A DNA stretch of 22,499 bases from Streptosporangiaceae bacterium (lineage in GTDB: Bacteria > Actinomycetota > Actinomycetes > Streptosporangiales > Streptosporangiaceae): NCBI GenBank assembly GCA_030045295.1, contig JASIGD010000487.1:1-22499 (forward strand). Reading direction: 5' to 3'. Below, in pieces: positions 7,323-15,244 of this stretch. The notes under the pieces were generated by a model. The model had not been told where the DNA came from. It did not search any database and saw only the letters and a program-made list of their open reading frames with translations. Both the position numbers and the translations under genes were made by a program. Position 1 is the first letter of the stretch, and every line of letters starts with the position of its first letter.

Positions 7323-8230
7323 AGCGTGCCGGTGTTGACCACGGGTTGCGTGGCCTGCTCGCTGCACAAGACGACCAGCAGGTTGCTGGCCATCGTGGCC
7401 TTGCGCTCCTCGTCGAGCTCGACCAGGCCGCCGACGGCGAGCCGGGACAGGGCCGACTCGACCATGCCGACCGCGCCATCCACGATCCGCTGCCTGGCCG
7501 CGACCACGGCGCTGGCCTGCTGGCGGCGCAGCATGGCGTGCGCGATCTCCGGCGCGTAGGCGAGCCGGGTGAGGCGCGAGTCGATGATCGTCACCCCGGC
7601 CGCCTGCACGCGGTCGGCGATCCCGGCGGCAAGTTCCGCGGTGATCTCCCGCGCGTTCTCGCGGAGCGACATCTGCCCCGCGAAGTGCCCGTCATAGGGG
7701 TAGCTGGTCGCGACCTGCCTGACCGCGGCGTCGGCCTGGGCGGCGACAAACCCGGTCAGGTCGTCGACGCCGAACGATGCCTTGGCGGTGTCCTGGACCC
7801 GCCAGATGACGACCGCCGCGATCTCGACGGGGTTGCCGTCGGCGTCGTTGACCTTGGCGACGGCCGTCTCGTGGCTGCGGACCCTGGTCGAGACCTTCAG
7901 CCGGTTGGCGGCCGGGTTGACCCACCGCAAGCCGTCGGCCCGGATCGTGCCGATGTAGCGGCCCAGCAGCAGGACCACTCGGGCCTGGCCGGGGAGTACC
8001 GGGGTGAGCCCGCGCGCCACGGCGATACCCGCCGCCACCAGCAGGGCGCCCACGACCGTCACCGGCGTGGCCGCGTCGGCGACGCCGGTGGCGAGCACCC
8101 CGGCGCCCGCCGCTGCGAGCAGGACCGCCGCCCCCGCCATCGCCCATCCGGACAGGCTGAGAGCGGTTTTCTCGGTGTAGCTGGGTGCGGGGGCTGGCGC
8201 CGGCCGCTGATCTGACCCGCTGCTGATCAC
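7313..8230 (-). CDS. SPFH/band-7 domain membrane protein
   Basis: Stomatin/prohibitin/flotillin-like protein, probably a membrane scaffold oligomer; the exact role is unknown. The 305 residues start with a Pro/Ala-rich stretch and two hydrophobic segments (about 23-50 and 54-73). The band-7 core follows: [29 protein letters not shown] (about 78-106), then [31 protein letters not shown], and a helical segment with [35 protein letters not shown]. The C-terminus has helices rich in Ala, Gln and Arg ([20 protein letters not shown]). GTG 8230 is preceded by AGGAGGTG at a suitable distance. It lies 56 nt downstream of pobA on the same strand and could be cotranscribed, but no functional link is evident. 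Confidence 0.92.
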   Translation of the reverse strand: MISSGSDQRPAPAPAPSYTEKTALSLSGWAMAGAAVLLAAAGAGVLATGVADAATPVTVVGALLVAAGIAVARGLTPVLPGQARVVLLLGRYIGTIRADGLRWVNPAANRLKVSTRVRSHETAVAKVNDADGNPVEIAAVVIWRVQDTAKASFGVDDLTGFVAAQADAAVRQVATSYPYDGHFAGQMSLRENAREITAELAAGIADRVQAAGVTIIDSRLTRLAYAPEIAHAMLRRQQASAVVAARQRIVDGAVGMVESALSRLAVGGLVELDEERKATMASNLLVVLCSEQATQPVVNTGTLYQ

Positions 8231-8286
8231 TGCCCACCTCCTGATCTGCTGACTGGACTTATCCGTACCCCGTCAGCTGGTTCCGG

Positions 8287-9483
8287 CTATGGCCAGCGCA
8301 GGGGGAAGTAGCCGGTGTAGTTCTCGGCCAGGGTGGTGGCGGCCGCGCGGGAGGCGATGACGTAACGCAGCTGAGCGAGCTGCAGGTCGGCCTCGAACGG
8401 GTCGGGATGCGGGTCCACGTGCAGCATGGACGTCATCCACCACGAGAAATGCGTGGCCCGCCAGACTCGGCGCAGGCAGGTGTCCGAATACGCGTTGGCC
8501 GGTTCCGGATTGGCCTCGCCCACCAGGCTGGTCAGCGCCCTGGCCAGGACGGTCACGTCGGCGATGGCCAGGTTGAGGCCCTTGGCGCCGGTCGGAGGCA
8601 CGATGTGCGCCGCGTCGCCGGCCAGGAACAGCCGCTGGTGGCGCATCGGCGCGGCGACGAAGCTGCGCATCGGCGAGATCGCCTTCTCCGTGATCGGGCC
8701 TTCCTTCAGCTCCCAGCCGGGCACGCCGAGCCGGTGCCGCAGCTCGTCCCAGATCCTGTCATCGGGCCATCGCGCGATGTCTTCGTCGGCGGGTACCTGC
8801 AGGTAGAGCCGGCTGACCTGCGGCGTGCGCATGGTGTGCAGCGCGAATCCGTCCTCGTGACGGGAGTAGATGAGCTCGTCGGTGGACGGAGGCACCGTGG
8901 CCAGGATGCCGAGCCAGGAGTACGGATAACCGCGCTCGGCGATCCGGATCAGGCCCGGCGGCACGGAATCCCGGCAGATGCCGTGGAATCCGTCGCAGCC
9001 GGCGATCACGTCGCAGCTGACCTGGTGCCGCGTCCCGCCAGCGTCGGTAAAGCGGAGCACCGGACGGTCGGTGTGAAGATCGGCGACTTCGGTGTCCGAG
9101 ACCTCGAACTCAAGCCGGGCTCCGGCGGCGAGCCTGGCCCGGATCAGGTCCTTGACGATCTCGGTTTGCGCGTAGATCGTCACCCAGCGGCCACCGGTCA
9201 GGTCGCGGAAGTCGATGTGGTGCCGTTCCCCGGCGAACTGCAGGTAGATCCCGCCGTGCTCGAGGCCCTCGGCGTCCATCCGGTCGCCGAGGCCGACCGC
9301 GCGGAGCAGTTCGACCGTTCCCGCCTCAAGCAGCCCGGCGCGCTGGCGCGCCTCGCAGTAGGCCCGGCTGCGGTTCTCCACCACGATCGAGTCGACGCCG
9401 CGCAGGGCCAGCAGGTGGGACAGCAGCAGGCCGGCCGGCCCGGCGCCCACGATGCCGACCTGGGTGCTAGCGGTAACGCCCAT
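8287..9483 (-). CDS. pobA: 4-hydroxybenzoate 3-monooxygenase
   Basis: FAD-dependent hydroxylase converting 4-hydroxybenzoate to protocatechuate with NAD(P)H and oxygen, the entry step to the beta-ketoadipate pathway. The 398 residues (family about 390-395) contain the FAD dinucleotide fold GAGPAG (13-18) and the RQRAGLLEAGTVELL segment (47-60). They also contain the DG motif CDGFHG (163-168), the GD motif FLAGDAAHIVPPTGAKGLNLAIAD (about 287-309), and the aromatic-hydroxylase C-terminus. ATG 9483 is the only usable start because an in-frame stop lies at 9504-9502; it has no good ribosome-binding site and lies inside a short ORF that does (9467-9505). The IclR-type gene diverges from it across a likely operator. 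Protocatechuate-degrading genes are not in this window. Confidence 0.95.
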   Translation of the reverse strand: MGVTASTQVGIVGAGPAGLLLSHLLALRGVDSIVVENRSRAYCEARQRAGLLEAGTVELLRAVGLGDRMDAEGLEHGGIYLQFAGERHHIDFRDLTGGRWVTIYAQTEIVKDLIRARLAAGARLEFEVSDTEVADLHTDRPVLRFTDAGGTRHQVSCDVIAGCDGFHGICRDSVPPGLIRIAERGYPYSWLGILATVPPSTDELIYSRHEDGFALHTMRTPQVSRLYLQVPADEDIARWPDDRIWDELRHRLGVPGWELKEGPITEKAISPMRSFVAAPMRHQRLFLAGDAAHIVPPTGAKGLNLAIADVTVLARALTSLVGEANPEPANAYSDTCLRRVWRATHFSWWMTSMLHVDPHPDPFEADLQLAQLRYVIASRAAATTLAENYTGYFPLRWP

Positions 9484-9505
9484 ACCGAAGCCGACCCGCG
9501 GTCAT
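9467..9505 (-). CDS. 12-codon leader ORF overlapping the pobA start
   Basis: ATG 9505 follows GAGGAG with 5 nt spacing and encodes a 12-residue basic peptide (MTAGRLRYGRYR). Its TAG lies 15 nt inside pobA. The pobA ATG at 9483 sits within this ORF in another frame and lacks its own Shine-Dalgarno site. Translation coupling by local re-initiation is plausible; a chance ORF cannot be excluded. Confidence 0.4.
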   Translation of the reverse strand: MTAGRLRYGRYR

Positions 9506-9531
9506 GTCCACTCCTCTGTGCTCGTACGTAA

Positions 9532-9560
9532 GACGAACGATAGTTCAGACAGCGAACGAA
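9532..9560. promoter_or_regulatory. likely IclR/PobR-type operator between pobA and its regulator
   Basis: Three half-sites are spaced GAAC (9535-9538), GTTC (9543-9546) and GAAC (9554-9557). CGAACGA occurs as a direct repeat at 9534-9540 and 9553-9559, with an inverted copy between them. A palindrome plus a third direct half-site is the arrangement described for Acinetobacter PcaU/PobR operators. The location, in the 121-nt gap between the two divergent genes, suits control of both. Confidence 0.55.
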
Positions 9561-9604
9561 TGGGGCCAGGTCTATGATGTCAAGCGACCGAGCAGGAGGC
9601 CCTA

Positions 9605-10441
9605 TTGACTGACAGCCAGGAACAGGGTCATGACGGGGACTTCGTGCAGTCACTCGAGCGCGGCCTTTCGGTGATCCGCGCCTTTGACGCGGATCATCCT
9701 AAACTGACCCTGAGCGAGGTGGCCGCGAGCACCGGCCTGAGCCGGGCCGCGGCCCGGCGTTTCCTGCGCACGCTGGTTCAGCTGGGTTACATGCGCAGCG
9801 ACGGGAGCAGGTTCGCGCTTCGTCCCAAGATCCTCGAACTCGGCTACGCGTACCTGTCCAGCCTGACCCTGCCCGAGGTCGCGATGCCGCACCTGGAGCA
9901 GCTTGTCGAGCAGGTGCACGAGTCCTCCTCGGTCTCCGAACTAGACGGGGACGACGTGGTCTACATCGCCCGGGTCCCGACCAAGCGGATCATGACCGTG
10001 ACGATCAGCGTCGGTACCAGGTTCCCGGCCTACGCGACCTCGATGGGCCGGGTGCTGCTCGCCGCGCAACCTGACGAGTGGCTCGACGAATACCTGAGCT
10101 CGGCCAGCTTGCGCGGCCTCACCGGCCACACCATCACCAGCGCGACCGCGCTGCGCCGCGAGCTGCACAAGATACGGGTCCAGGGCTGGGCGCTCGTGGA
10201 CCAGGAGCTCGAGGAGGGACTGCGTTCGATCGCCGCGCCCATCCGCGACGCCGACCGCCAGGTCATCGCCGCGATCAACATTTCCACGCACGCCGGCCGG
10301 CGCACGCTGAACGCCATCGTGGATGAGTTCTTGCCGCCCCTGCTCTCCACCGCGCGCCGGATCGAGGTGGACCTGGCCCGCTCCCGCGCGTCGGCGCGGA
10401 CGCCCATGGCCCGCCCCGACGCTGAGGCTGGGTACCGGTAG
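9605..10441 (+). CDS. IclR-family regulator, PobR/PcaR-like
   Basis: Predicted transcriptional regulator of aromatic acid catabolism, most likely sensing 4-hydroxybenzoate or protocatechuate and controlling pobA. The 278 residues have an N-terminal winged helix-turn-helix (about 15-70) with [21 protein letters not shown] as the helix-turn-helix core. The IclR effector domain (about 85-262) contains [37 protein letters not shown] and [14 protein letters not shown] segments typical of the PcaU/PcaR/PobR subgroup. Start is TTG 9605, with AGGAGG (9594-9599) 5 nt upstream; no in-frame ATG lies nearby. The divergent arrangement with pobA and the triple half-site in between support autoregulation. 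Whether it activates or represses cannot be told from sequence. Confidence 0.9.
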   Translation: MTDSQEQGHDGDFVQSLERGLSVIRAFDADHPKLTLSEVAASTGLSRAAARRFLRTLVQLGYMRSDGSRFALRPKILELGYAYLSSLTLPEVAMPHLEQLVEQVHESSSVSELDGDDVVYIARVPTKRIMTVTISVGTRFPAYATSMGRVLLAAQPDEWLDEYLSSASLRGLTGHTITSATALRRELHKIRVQGWALVDQELEEGLRSIAAPIRDADRQVIAAINISTHAGRRTLNAIVDEFLPPLLSTARRIEVDLARSRASARTPMARPDAEAGYR

Positions 10442-10475
10442 CCCCAGGCGCCTCGGCCTGCCACACTTGCTTGCT

Positions 10476-11114
10476 ATGCGCACGCTCGTCGTCGATCATC
10501 CCCTGGTCACCCACAAGCTCACCGCGCTGCGCGACGTCACCAGCGACACTGCGACCTTCCGCAGCCTGACCGCTGAACTGGTGACGTTGCTCGCCTACGA
10601 GGCGACCCGCGAGATACGGGTACAGCCCGTGTCGGTCAACACGCCCGTGGGCATCGCGCAAGGCGTCAAGCTGGCCCGGCCGAAACCGCTCATCGTGCCC
10701 GTGCTGCGGGCTGGCATCGGCATGCTGGACGGCATGACGCGGCTGCTGCCCATGGCCGACGTCGGCTTCGTGGGGCTGCGCAGGGACGAGGAGTCGCTGG
10801 TCGCGTCCACGTACGCGGACCGGCTGCCCACCGACCTCACCCACCGGGACACGTTCGTCCTCGACCCCATGCTGGCCACCGGCGGCACGCTCGCCACGGT
10901 CATCACCATGCTCGTCAGCCGCGGTGCCGCGTCGGTGACGGCGATCTGCCTGCTGGCCGCGCCCGAAGGCCTGCGGCGGGTCGAGGAGACCTTCGCCGAC
11001 GGCGGCGCGGGCGTTCGCGTGGTCACCGCGGCCGTCGACGAGCGGCTGAACGACCGGGGGTACATCGTGCCCGGGCTGGGCGACGCGGGCGACCGCCTGT
11101 TCGGCCAGATCTAG
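10476..11114 (+). CDS. upp: uracil phosphoribosyltransferase
   Basis: Converts uracil and PRPP to UMP in pyrimidine salvage. The 212 residues match the family length (about 208-210). Visible motifs are the N-terminal [13 protein letters not shown], the EATREI segment, [16 protein letters not shown], and the PRPP-binding loop [15 protein letters not shown]. The C-terminal uracil-binding stretch is [16 protein letters not shown]. Start ATG 10476 gives the expected N-terminus but has no clear Shine-Dalgarno site; it lies 34 nt after the IclR stop, so it could be leaderless or read through from that gene. It would reuse uracil produced by the cdd-deoA enzymes encoded further along the window, though it is not in that operon. 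Confidence 0.95.
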   Translation: MRTLVVDHPLVTHKLTALRDVTSDTATFRSLTAELVTLLAYEATREIRVQPVSVNTPVGIAQGVKLARPKPLIVPVLRAGIGMLDGMTRLLPMADVGFVGLRRDEESLVASTYADRLPTDLTHRDTFVLDPMLATGGTLATVITMLVSRGAASVTAICLLAAPEGLRRVEETFADGGAGVRVVTAAVDERLNDRGYIVPGLGDAGDRLFGQI

Positions 11115-11333
11115 CCGGCCGCTCGGGCGGGGCGCCGGGCCTGTCGCGGCTAACCATCACGGCCACGCCCTGCCCGCGGGTTTACGCCCCCCCGGCACCC
11201 GCGACGGACGGTGCCACCGCAGCAGAACCCGGCACCCTGCCGCTCGTAGCTAACCAGGACAATCCGCGCGCGGGAATCCCCGAATCCGGGGTTTGTCCAG
11301 CCTGCGCCGGGCGATCAGAATCCGCCCCAGAGA

Positions 11334-11465
11334 GCGTTATTGCGAACCAACTGAAGAGCACCGGCCCTTCGGGGGGTCGGGGGTCGTCCCCCGTGGCCAG
11401 CACGAGCCGGTAGAACGGCCGGTCCGGGCGGCCGGCGAGGACCAGATGTAAATTTGCGATAACGC
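11334..11465. mobile_element. MITE-like element, 132 bp, with imperfect 13-bp terminal inverted repeats
   Basis: GCGTTATTGCGAA at 11334-11346 pairs with TTTGCGATAACGC at 11453-11465 (11 of 13 positions). Inside, on the minus strand, is a copy of the palindromic core (11370-11402: TGCTGGCC, then CGGGGGACGACCCCC), shared with the two coding copies. No transposase is encoded. I see no certain target-site duplication. Confidence 0.45.
11370..11402 (-). repeat. GC-rich palindromic element, intergenic copy 3 (inverted)
   Basis: Read on the minus strand this begins TGCTGGCC and continues with CGGGGGACGACCCCCG and a CCCCCCG tail. It is the same core and left flank as 2887-2963, with slightly shorter G and C runs. 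It lies inside the 132-bp inverted-repeat element. Confidence 0.7.
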
Positions 11466-11562
11466 GACCCACCCGAATGAACACTGACTGGCCAGACCGC
11501 CATCGATGCGGACATACCGCAGGCAGGACGCCTATGTTGCGCCATATCCCGGAGACCCGGTC

Positions 11563-12378
11563 ATGGCCGTGAGCGCGCACGTGTGCACGGCATCAGGTGA
11601 GGAAGTGCGGATCACCGAGGGAAGCCAGCTGGTCTTCGGCCGCGGGCCGGAGGTGGACCTGGCCATCGCGGCCGGGCGCGGGCTGTCCCGGCGGGCGGGC
11701 ATCGTGGCCGCGCTGGCGGCCGGCGCGTGGATCGCCAACATCAGCCACACGCACGCGCTCTACGTGGAGGGCGAGGGGTACCGGATCAGGCTGCCGCGGC
11801 TGGAGGACGACGGCGAGCCCGCCGGAGGCTGGCTGCTGCACGCGGGAACCGCCCTGGTCGGTTCGCGCGCGATGCTCGACGACGGGCAGCCGCTGTCCGT
11901 GACGGTCACCGGTCAGCGCCAGCCCGACGGGACCGGCGATGAGGTTCAGCCGGACGGAGAGGGCACGGTCCTGCCGCTCTACCTCGACCCGATGACCAAG
12001 CTCTTCCTGGTGGCGCTGCTGTGGTGCCGGCCCTGGCTGCTCGACCCGAGCGCTACAACGCCGCTGCCGCGGACGCCGGAAATCGCCCGCAGTGCCCTGG
12101 AGGTGACCGGCGCGTATCACGAGCTCGAGCGGTTCGAGACCGACGCCGAGTTCCGCGACCTGCTGTCGGCACGCGTAGCCGAGCACATCAAGGTGCTGCG
12201 GCGGAAGATCAGCGACCGCGGGCTGGCCTCACGGGGCGATGCCGACGTCCGGCTCTCGGACGAGGTGGCGGTAAGGATCTTGATCGAGCACGGCATCATC
12301 ACCTCCGCCGACCTGGGCCGGCTGGCCGATCCGGCGTGGCGCTCCCGCCAGGAAGACCTGTGGTGGACCCAGGGGTGA
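11563..12378 (+). CDS. FHA-like domain protein with C-terminal winged-helix-like region
   Basis: Probably a phosphothreonine-reading partner in Ser/Thr kinase signalling. The 271 residues start with a forkhead-associated-like domain (about 8-115): FGRGPEVDLAI with Gly26-Arg27, LSRRAG (Ser42, Arg43) and ANISHTHALYVEGEG around Asn59. These are the usual FHA phosphopeptide positions. A linker leads to LPLYLDPMTKLFLVALLWCRPWLL (about 138-160) and helical C-terminal segments to 270 that resemble the winged-helix extension of actinobacterial FHA regulators. ATG 11563 follows GGAGA with 7 nt spacing; the frame is open to 11506. Its stop abuts the stop of the opposing kinase gene, which supports a kinase-FHA pair, although substrate status is only inferred. 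Confidence 0.78.
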   Translation: MAVSAHVCTASGEEVRITEGSQLVFGRGPEVDLAIAAGRGLSRRAGIVAALAAGAWIANISHTHALYVEGEGYRIRLPRLEDDGEPAGGWLLHAGTALVGSRAMLDDGQPLSVTVTGQRQPDGTGDEVQPDGEGTVLPLYLDPMTKLFLVALLWCRPWLLDPSATTPLPRTPEIARSALEVTGAYHELERFETDAEFRDLLSARVAEHIKVLRRKISDRGLASRGDADVRLSDEVAVRILIEHGIITSADLGRLADPAWRSRQEDLWWTQG

Positions 12379-12384
12379 TCACCC
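12373..12384. repeat. 12-bp palindrome centred on two abutting stop codons
   Basis: GGGTGATCACCC is a perfect palindrome. TGA 12376-12378 ends the FHA gene on the plus strand and TCA 12379-12381 is the TGA of the kinase gene on the minus strand, so the genes meet with zero bases between them. Confidence 0.9.
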
Positions 12385-13977
12385 GCCCGGCGGCGAACCC
12401 GACGGGATCACGATGAACTGCGTGGTGGCCTGGCTGGCACCGGATCCGGCCGCGGTGACCGTGAATTCCCCCAGCGGCAGCGGGTCGGCGTAGAGCTGGC
12501 TGACCGTGACCTGGAACGTCCCGTCCGCGCGGACGACCGCGTGGTACGGCGACGTGGTGCTGAGCAGGGTCTTCTGCGCCGGCGGCGGCCCGACCTCGGA
12601 CAGCGTGAACATCACGGTCGTCCCCGGGGCGAAGCCGCTGCCGCGCACGGCGAACGCGGCGCTGGCGTCGCCCTCGCTCCGGTCCACCATGCACAGGCCC
12701 GGGCCTTGGCCGGCCTGGCCCGAGTGACCGCACACGGTCCCGGGGGGCGGGGGTGGCGGCGGCGGCGCCTGGCTCGTGCCCGGGCTGCCCGAACTGCTGA
12801 GCGACGCGCCGAGGACGACTCCCACCACGACCAGGACCGCCCCGGCGGAGGCCCAGCCGACCCAGGCCAGGTGAGCCCTGATCCACCGGCGCCAGCCAGG
12901 CAGAGGCCGGCCGGGCGCCGCGTCGTCCGACCGGGCCCGCTCGTGACGACGCCGGGGAGCCGGCTTGTAGGAGGCGGGCAGCTCGGTGTACGAGGCGGAC
13001 GTGGCGTCTGAGCTGAAATCGTCGCCGGGCAGGCCGTGGCCCCCGGCCGCGGTGAGCTGGGGGACCCGCTGGTAATCCCCGATCAGCGCCATCGCCGCCT
13101 CGGGCAGGTAGGAGTGCTCCTCGGCGGGGCCCACCCGCAGGGTCCGGGCCTCGGTGAACTGCCCCAGCTGGGCCAGCACCGCGGACGACGTCGGGCGCAT
13201 CCGCGGCACGCGCTGCAGGCAGGCGTCGATGAGCCCGGTGAGCTCATCGGGCAGGCCGGAAAGGTCGGGTTCCTCGGTCGCCAGCCGGGCCAGCACGTCC
13301 ATCGCCGTGTCGCCGCGGTAGGGCGGATGCCCGGTCGCCGCGAACAACAGCGTCGCGCCGAGCGAGTACACGTCGCTGGCCACCGACGCCTGGTGGACGT
13401 CCCTGGCCTGCTCGGGCGCCATGTAGGCGGGCGTGCCCACGGCTCCGCGCGAGGTGGTGAGCTCGATCCGCTCGGTGGCCCGGGCCACGCCGAAGTCGAT
13501 CACCCGCGGCCCGTCGGACGCGATCAGCACGTTCGACGGCTTCAGGTCCCGGTGCACCAGCCCGGCGCCGTGGATGGACTCGAGCGCCTCGGCGCAGCCG
13601 GCGGCCAGCCACCGGACCGTCCCGACCGGCAGCGGGCCGCAGGCCTGGACCAGCCGGCTCAGCGAAGGGGCCGGGACGTACGCCGTGGCCAGCCAGGGTA
13701 CGTCGGCTTCGGGGTCGGCCTCGACCACGGCGGCGGTAAAGGCCCCGCTCACCCGGCGGGCGGCCGCCACCTCCTGGGCGAAACGAGTGCGGAACCCGGC
13801 CTCCTCGGCCAGCTCGACCCTGATGGTCTTCACCGCGACCAGCCGGCCGGCCGCCGACCGTCCCAGGTACACCTGGCCCATCGCCCCGGCGCCGAGGCGG
13901 CCCAGTATCACGTACGGCCCGATGTTCTCGGGGTCCCATCGGCGCAGCGGTTCGGCTCCCGGCTGCGGCATCGTCAT
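12379..13977 (-). CDS. membrane-bound Ser/Thr protein kinase
   Basis: Hanks-type (PknB-like) receptor kinase. The 532 residues contain the Gly-loop GAGAMG (29-34), catalytic Lys50 (VAVK), HRDLKPSN (142-149), DFG (161-163), and the activation segment TSRGAVGTPAYMAPE ending at Glu189. Conserved SDVYSLG (201-207) and the late Arg (Arg261) are also present. A basic juxtamembrane linker (about 330-368) precedes one membrane helix (about 370-391). A poly-proline run (405-412) leads to an extracellular domain with two Cys (416, 429) and an Ig/IPT-like stretch (FAVRGSGFAPGTTVMFTL). There are no PASTA repeats, so the sensed signal is not predictable. GGGAGG lies only 3 nt from ATG 13977 but 9 nt from the second ATG (13971), which may be the true start. 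The opposing FHA gene is a likely functional partner. Confidence 0.95.
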   Translation of the reverse strand: MTMPQPGAEPLRRWDPENIGPYVILGRLGAGAMGQVYLGRSAAGRLVAVKTIRVELAEEAGFRTRFAQEVAAARRVSGAFTAAVVEADPEADVPWLATAYVPAPSLSRLVQACGPLPVGTVRWLAAGCAEALESIHGAGLVHRDLKPSNVLIASDGPRVIDFGVARATERIELTTSRGAVGTPAYMAPEQARDVHQASVASDVYSLGATLLFAATGHPPYRGDTAMDVLARLATEEPDLSGLPDELTGLIDACLQRVPRMRPTSSAVLAQLGQFTEARTLRVGPAEEHSYLPEAAMALIGDYQRVPQLTAAGGHGLPGDDFSSDATSASYTELPASYKPAPRRRHERARSDDAAPGRPLPGWRRWIRAHLAWVGWASAGAVLVVVGVVLGASLSSSGSPGTSQAPPPPPPPPGTVCGHSGQAGQGPGLCMVDRSEGDASAAFAVRGSGFAPGTTVMFTLSEVGPPPAQKTLLSTTSPYHAVVRADGTFQVTVSQLYADPLPLGEFTVTAAGSGASQATTQFIVIPSGSPPGG

Positions 13978-14116
13978 CGGCCTCCCTGACCCCGTATGAC
14001 CAGAACCAGTGGCCAGCTTCCATCATGCCGAATCCTGGCGCTCACGTGTAGTGCGTTAGGCCGGAAGCGTGGCAGGTGATGCGCGGTAGAACCACTGTCC
14101 GTTCGGAAAAAAGGTC

Positions 14117-15232
14117 TTAAGCGGGGTTGCGGGCTTCCAGCATACTGACCGGGACGACGGCGTCGCTCATGGCGCGGGCGGTGGCGAAACCCGGCTTGAT
14201 GACCGTGTTGATGAGACGGAGCCGCTCGTCGAAGCCCGCGAACGCGCTCTTCATCGCGTTCACGGTCAGCCACTCGACGTCCGGCCAGCCGTAGCCGAAC
14301 TCCTCGGCCAGCCGGTAGAACTCCGAGCTGAGCGTGACCTGGCTCATCAGCCGGTTGTCGGTGTTCACCGTCACGCGGAACTGAAGCTGGCGGAGCACCC
14401 GGATCGGATGCTGCGCGATCGACGGGGCCGCGCCGGTCTGGACGTTCGAGGTCGGGCACATCTCGAGCGGGATGCGGCGGTCCCGGATGTAGGCCGCCAG
14501 CCGGCCCAGCCGCACATTGCCTTCCGGGCTGATCTGGATATCATCCGCGATGCGGACGCCGTGACCGAGCCGCTCGGTGCCGCACCACTGCACGGCCTCC
14601 CAGATCGACGGCAGCCCGAACGCCTCGCCCGCGTGGATCGTGAAGTGGAAGTTCTCCCGCTTGATGTACTGGAACGCATCCAGGTGCCTGCTCGGGGGCC
14701 AGCCGGCCTCGGCGCCCGCGATGTCGAAGCCGACCACGCCCTCGTCCCTGTGCCGGACGGCGAGTTCGGCTATCTCGAGCGACCTGGCCGCCGTGCGCAT
14801 GGCGGTGAGCAGGGCGTACACCGTGATCCCGCGGCCAGCGCCGCCCATCCGGAACCCGTCGAGCACCGCCTCGACCACCTCGTCCAGGCCCAGCCCGCGC
14901 TCGGTGTGCAGTTCCGGCGCGAACCGGACTTCGGCGTAGACGACGCCGTCGGCGGCCAGGTCCTCGGCGCATTCCGCGGCCACCCGCCGCAGCGCGTCGG
15001 GGGTCTGCATGACCGCGACCGTGTGCCGGAACGCATCCAGGTAGACCTCGAGGTGACCGCGGTGCGCGCCCTCGGTCAGCCGTTGCGTCAGCTCTTCGGC
15101 GTTGTCCCCGGGCAGGTCGGTGTAGCCCGTCTCGCGGGCCAGCTCGAGGATGGTCTGCGGGCGCAGGCCGCCGTCCAGGTGGTCGTGCAGCAGGACCTTC
15201 GGGGCGGCCCGGATCTCAGCAAGTGTCGGCAT
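14117..15232 (-). CDS. add: adenosine deaminase
   Basis: Zinc enzyme converting adenosine or deoxyadenosine to inosine in purine salvage. The 371 residues include the metal-binding HDH (His16, His18) in [16 protein letters not shown] (200-203, third zinc His and catalytic Glu), and LGHG with His224. [10 protein letters not shown] (258-267) and [10 protein letters not shown] (288-297, with Asp292 replacing the first Asp of the classical TDDP) complete the set. This variant is usual in actinobacteria as far as I know. ATG 15232 lies 12 nt after the deoA stop and lacks a clear Shine-Dalgarno site, so it is probably coupled to deoA. It is the last gene of the nucleoside salvage operon. A T-run lies shortly after its stop on the minus strand but I see no clear stem before it. 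Confidence 0.95.
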   Translation of the reverse strand: MPTLAEIRAAPKVLLHDHLDGGLRPQTILELARETGYTDLPGDNAEELTQRLTEGAHRGHLEVYLDAFRHTVAVMQTPDALRRVAAECAEDLAADGVVYAEVRFAPELHTERGLGLDEVVEAVLDGFRMGGAGRGITVYALLTAMRTAARSLEIAELAVRHRDEGVVGFDIAGAEAGWPPSRHLDAFQYIKRENFHFTIHAGEAFGLPSIWEAVQWCGTERLGHGVRIADDIQISPEGNVRLGRLAAYIRDRRIPLEMCPTSNVQTGAAPSIAQHPIRVLRQLQFRVTVNTDNRLMSQVTLSSEFYRLAEEFGYGWPDVEWLTVNAMKSAFAGFDERLRLINTVIKPGFATARAMSDAVVPVSMLEARNPA

Positions 15233-15244
15233 TTGACCATTGTG

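Larger units (their letters stand above)
11115..11562. other. non-coding stretch between upp and the FHA gene
   Basis: This is 448 nt without a convincing gene. It holds a small hairpin, CCCCG-aatc-CGGGG, at 11278-11291 followed by TTT, a weak terminator candidate for upp. It also contains the 132-bp inverted-repeat element (11334-11465). The last 100 nt are less GC-rich and probably include the FHA gene promoter. The minus-strand frame across it has no family resemblance. Confidence 0.6.

Noticed and set aside
11182..11580. 132-codon minus-strand frame upstream of the FHA gene
   Set aside because: It runs through the inverted-repeat element, overlaps the FHA gene start, shows no family motif and has no good ribosome site.
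12735..12772. G-run in the kinase gene as a further copy of the palindromic element
   Set aside because: It encodes a plain poly-proline run and lacks the GACGAC centre and flanks of the repeat family.
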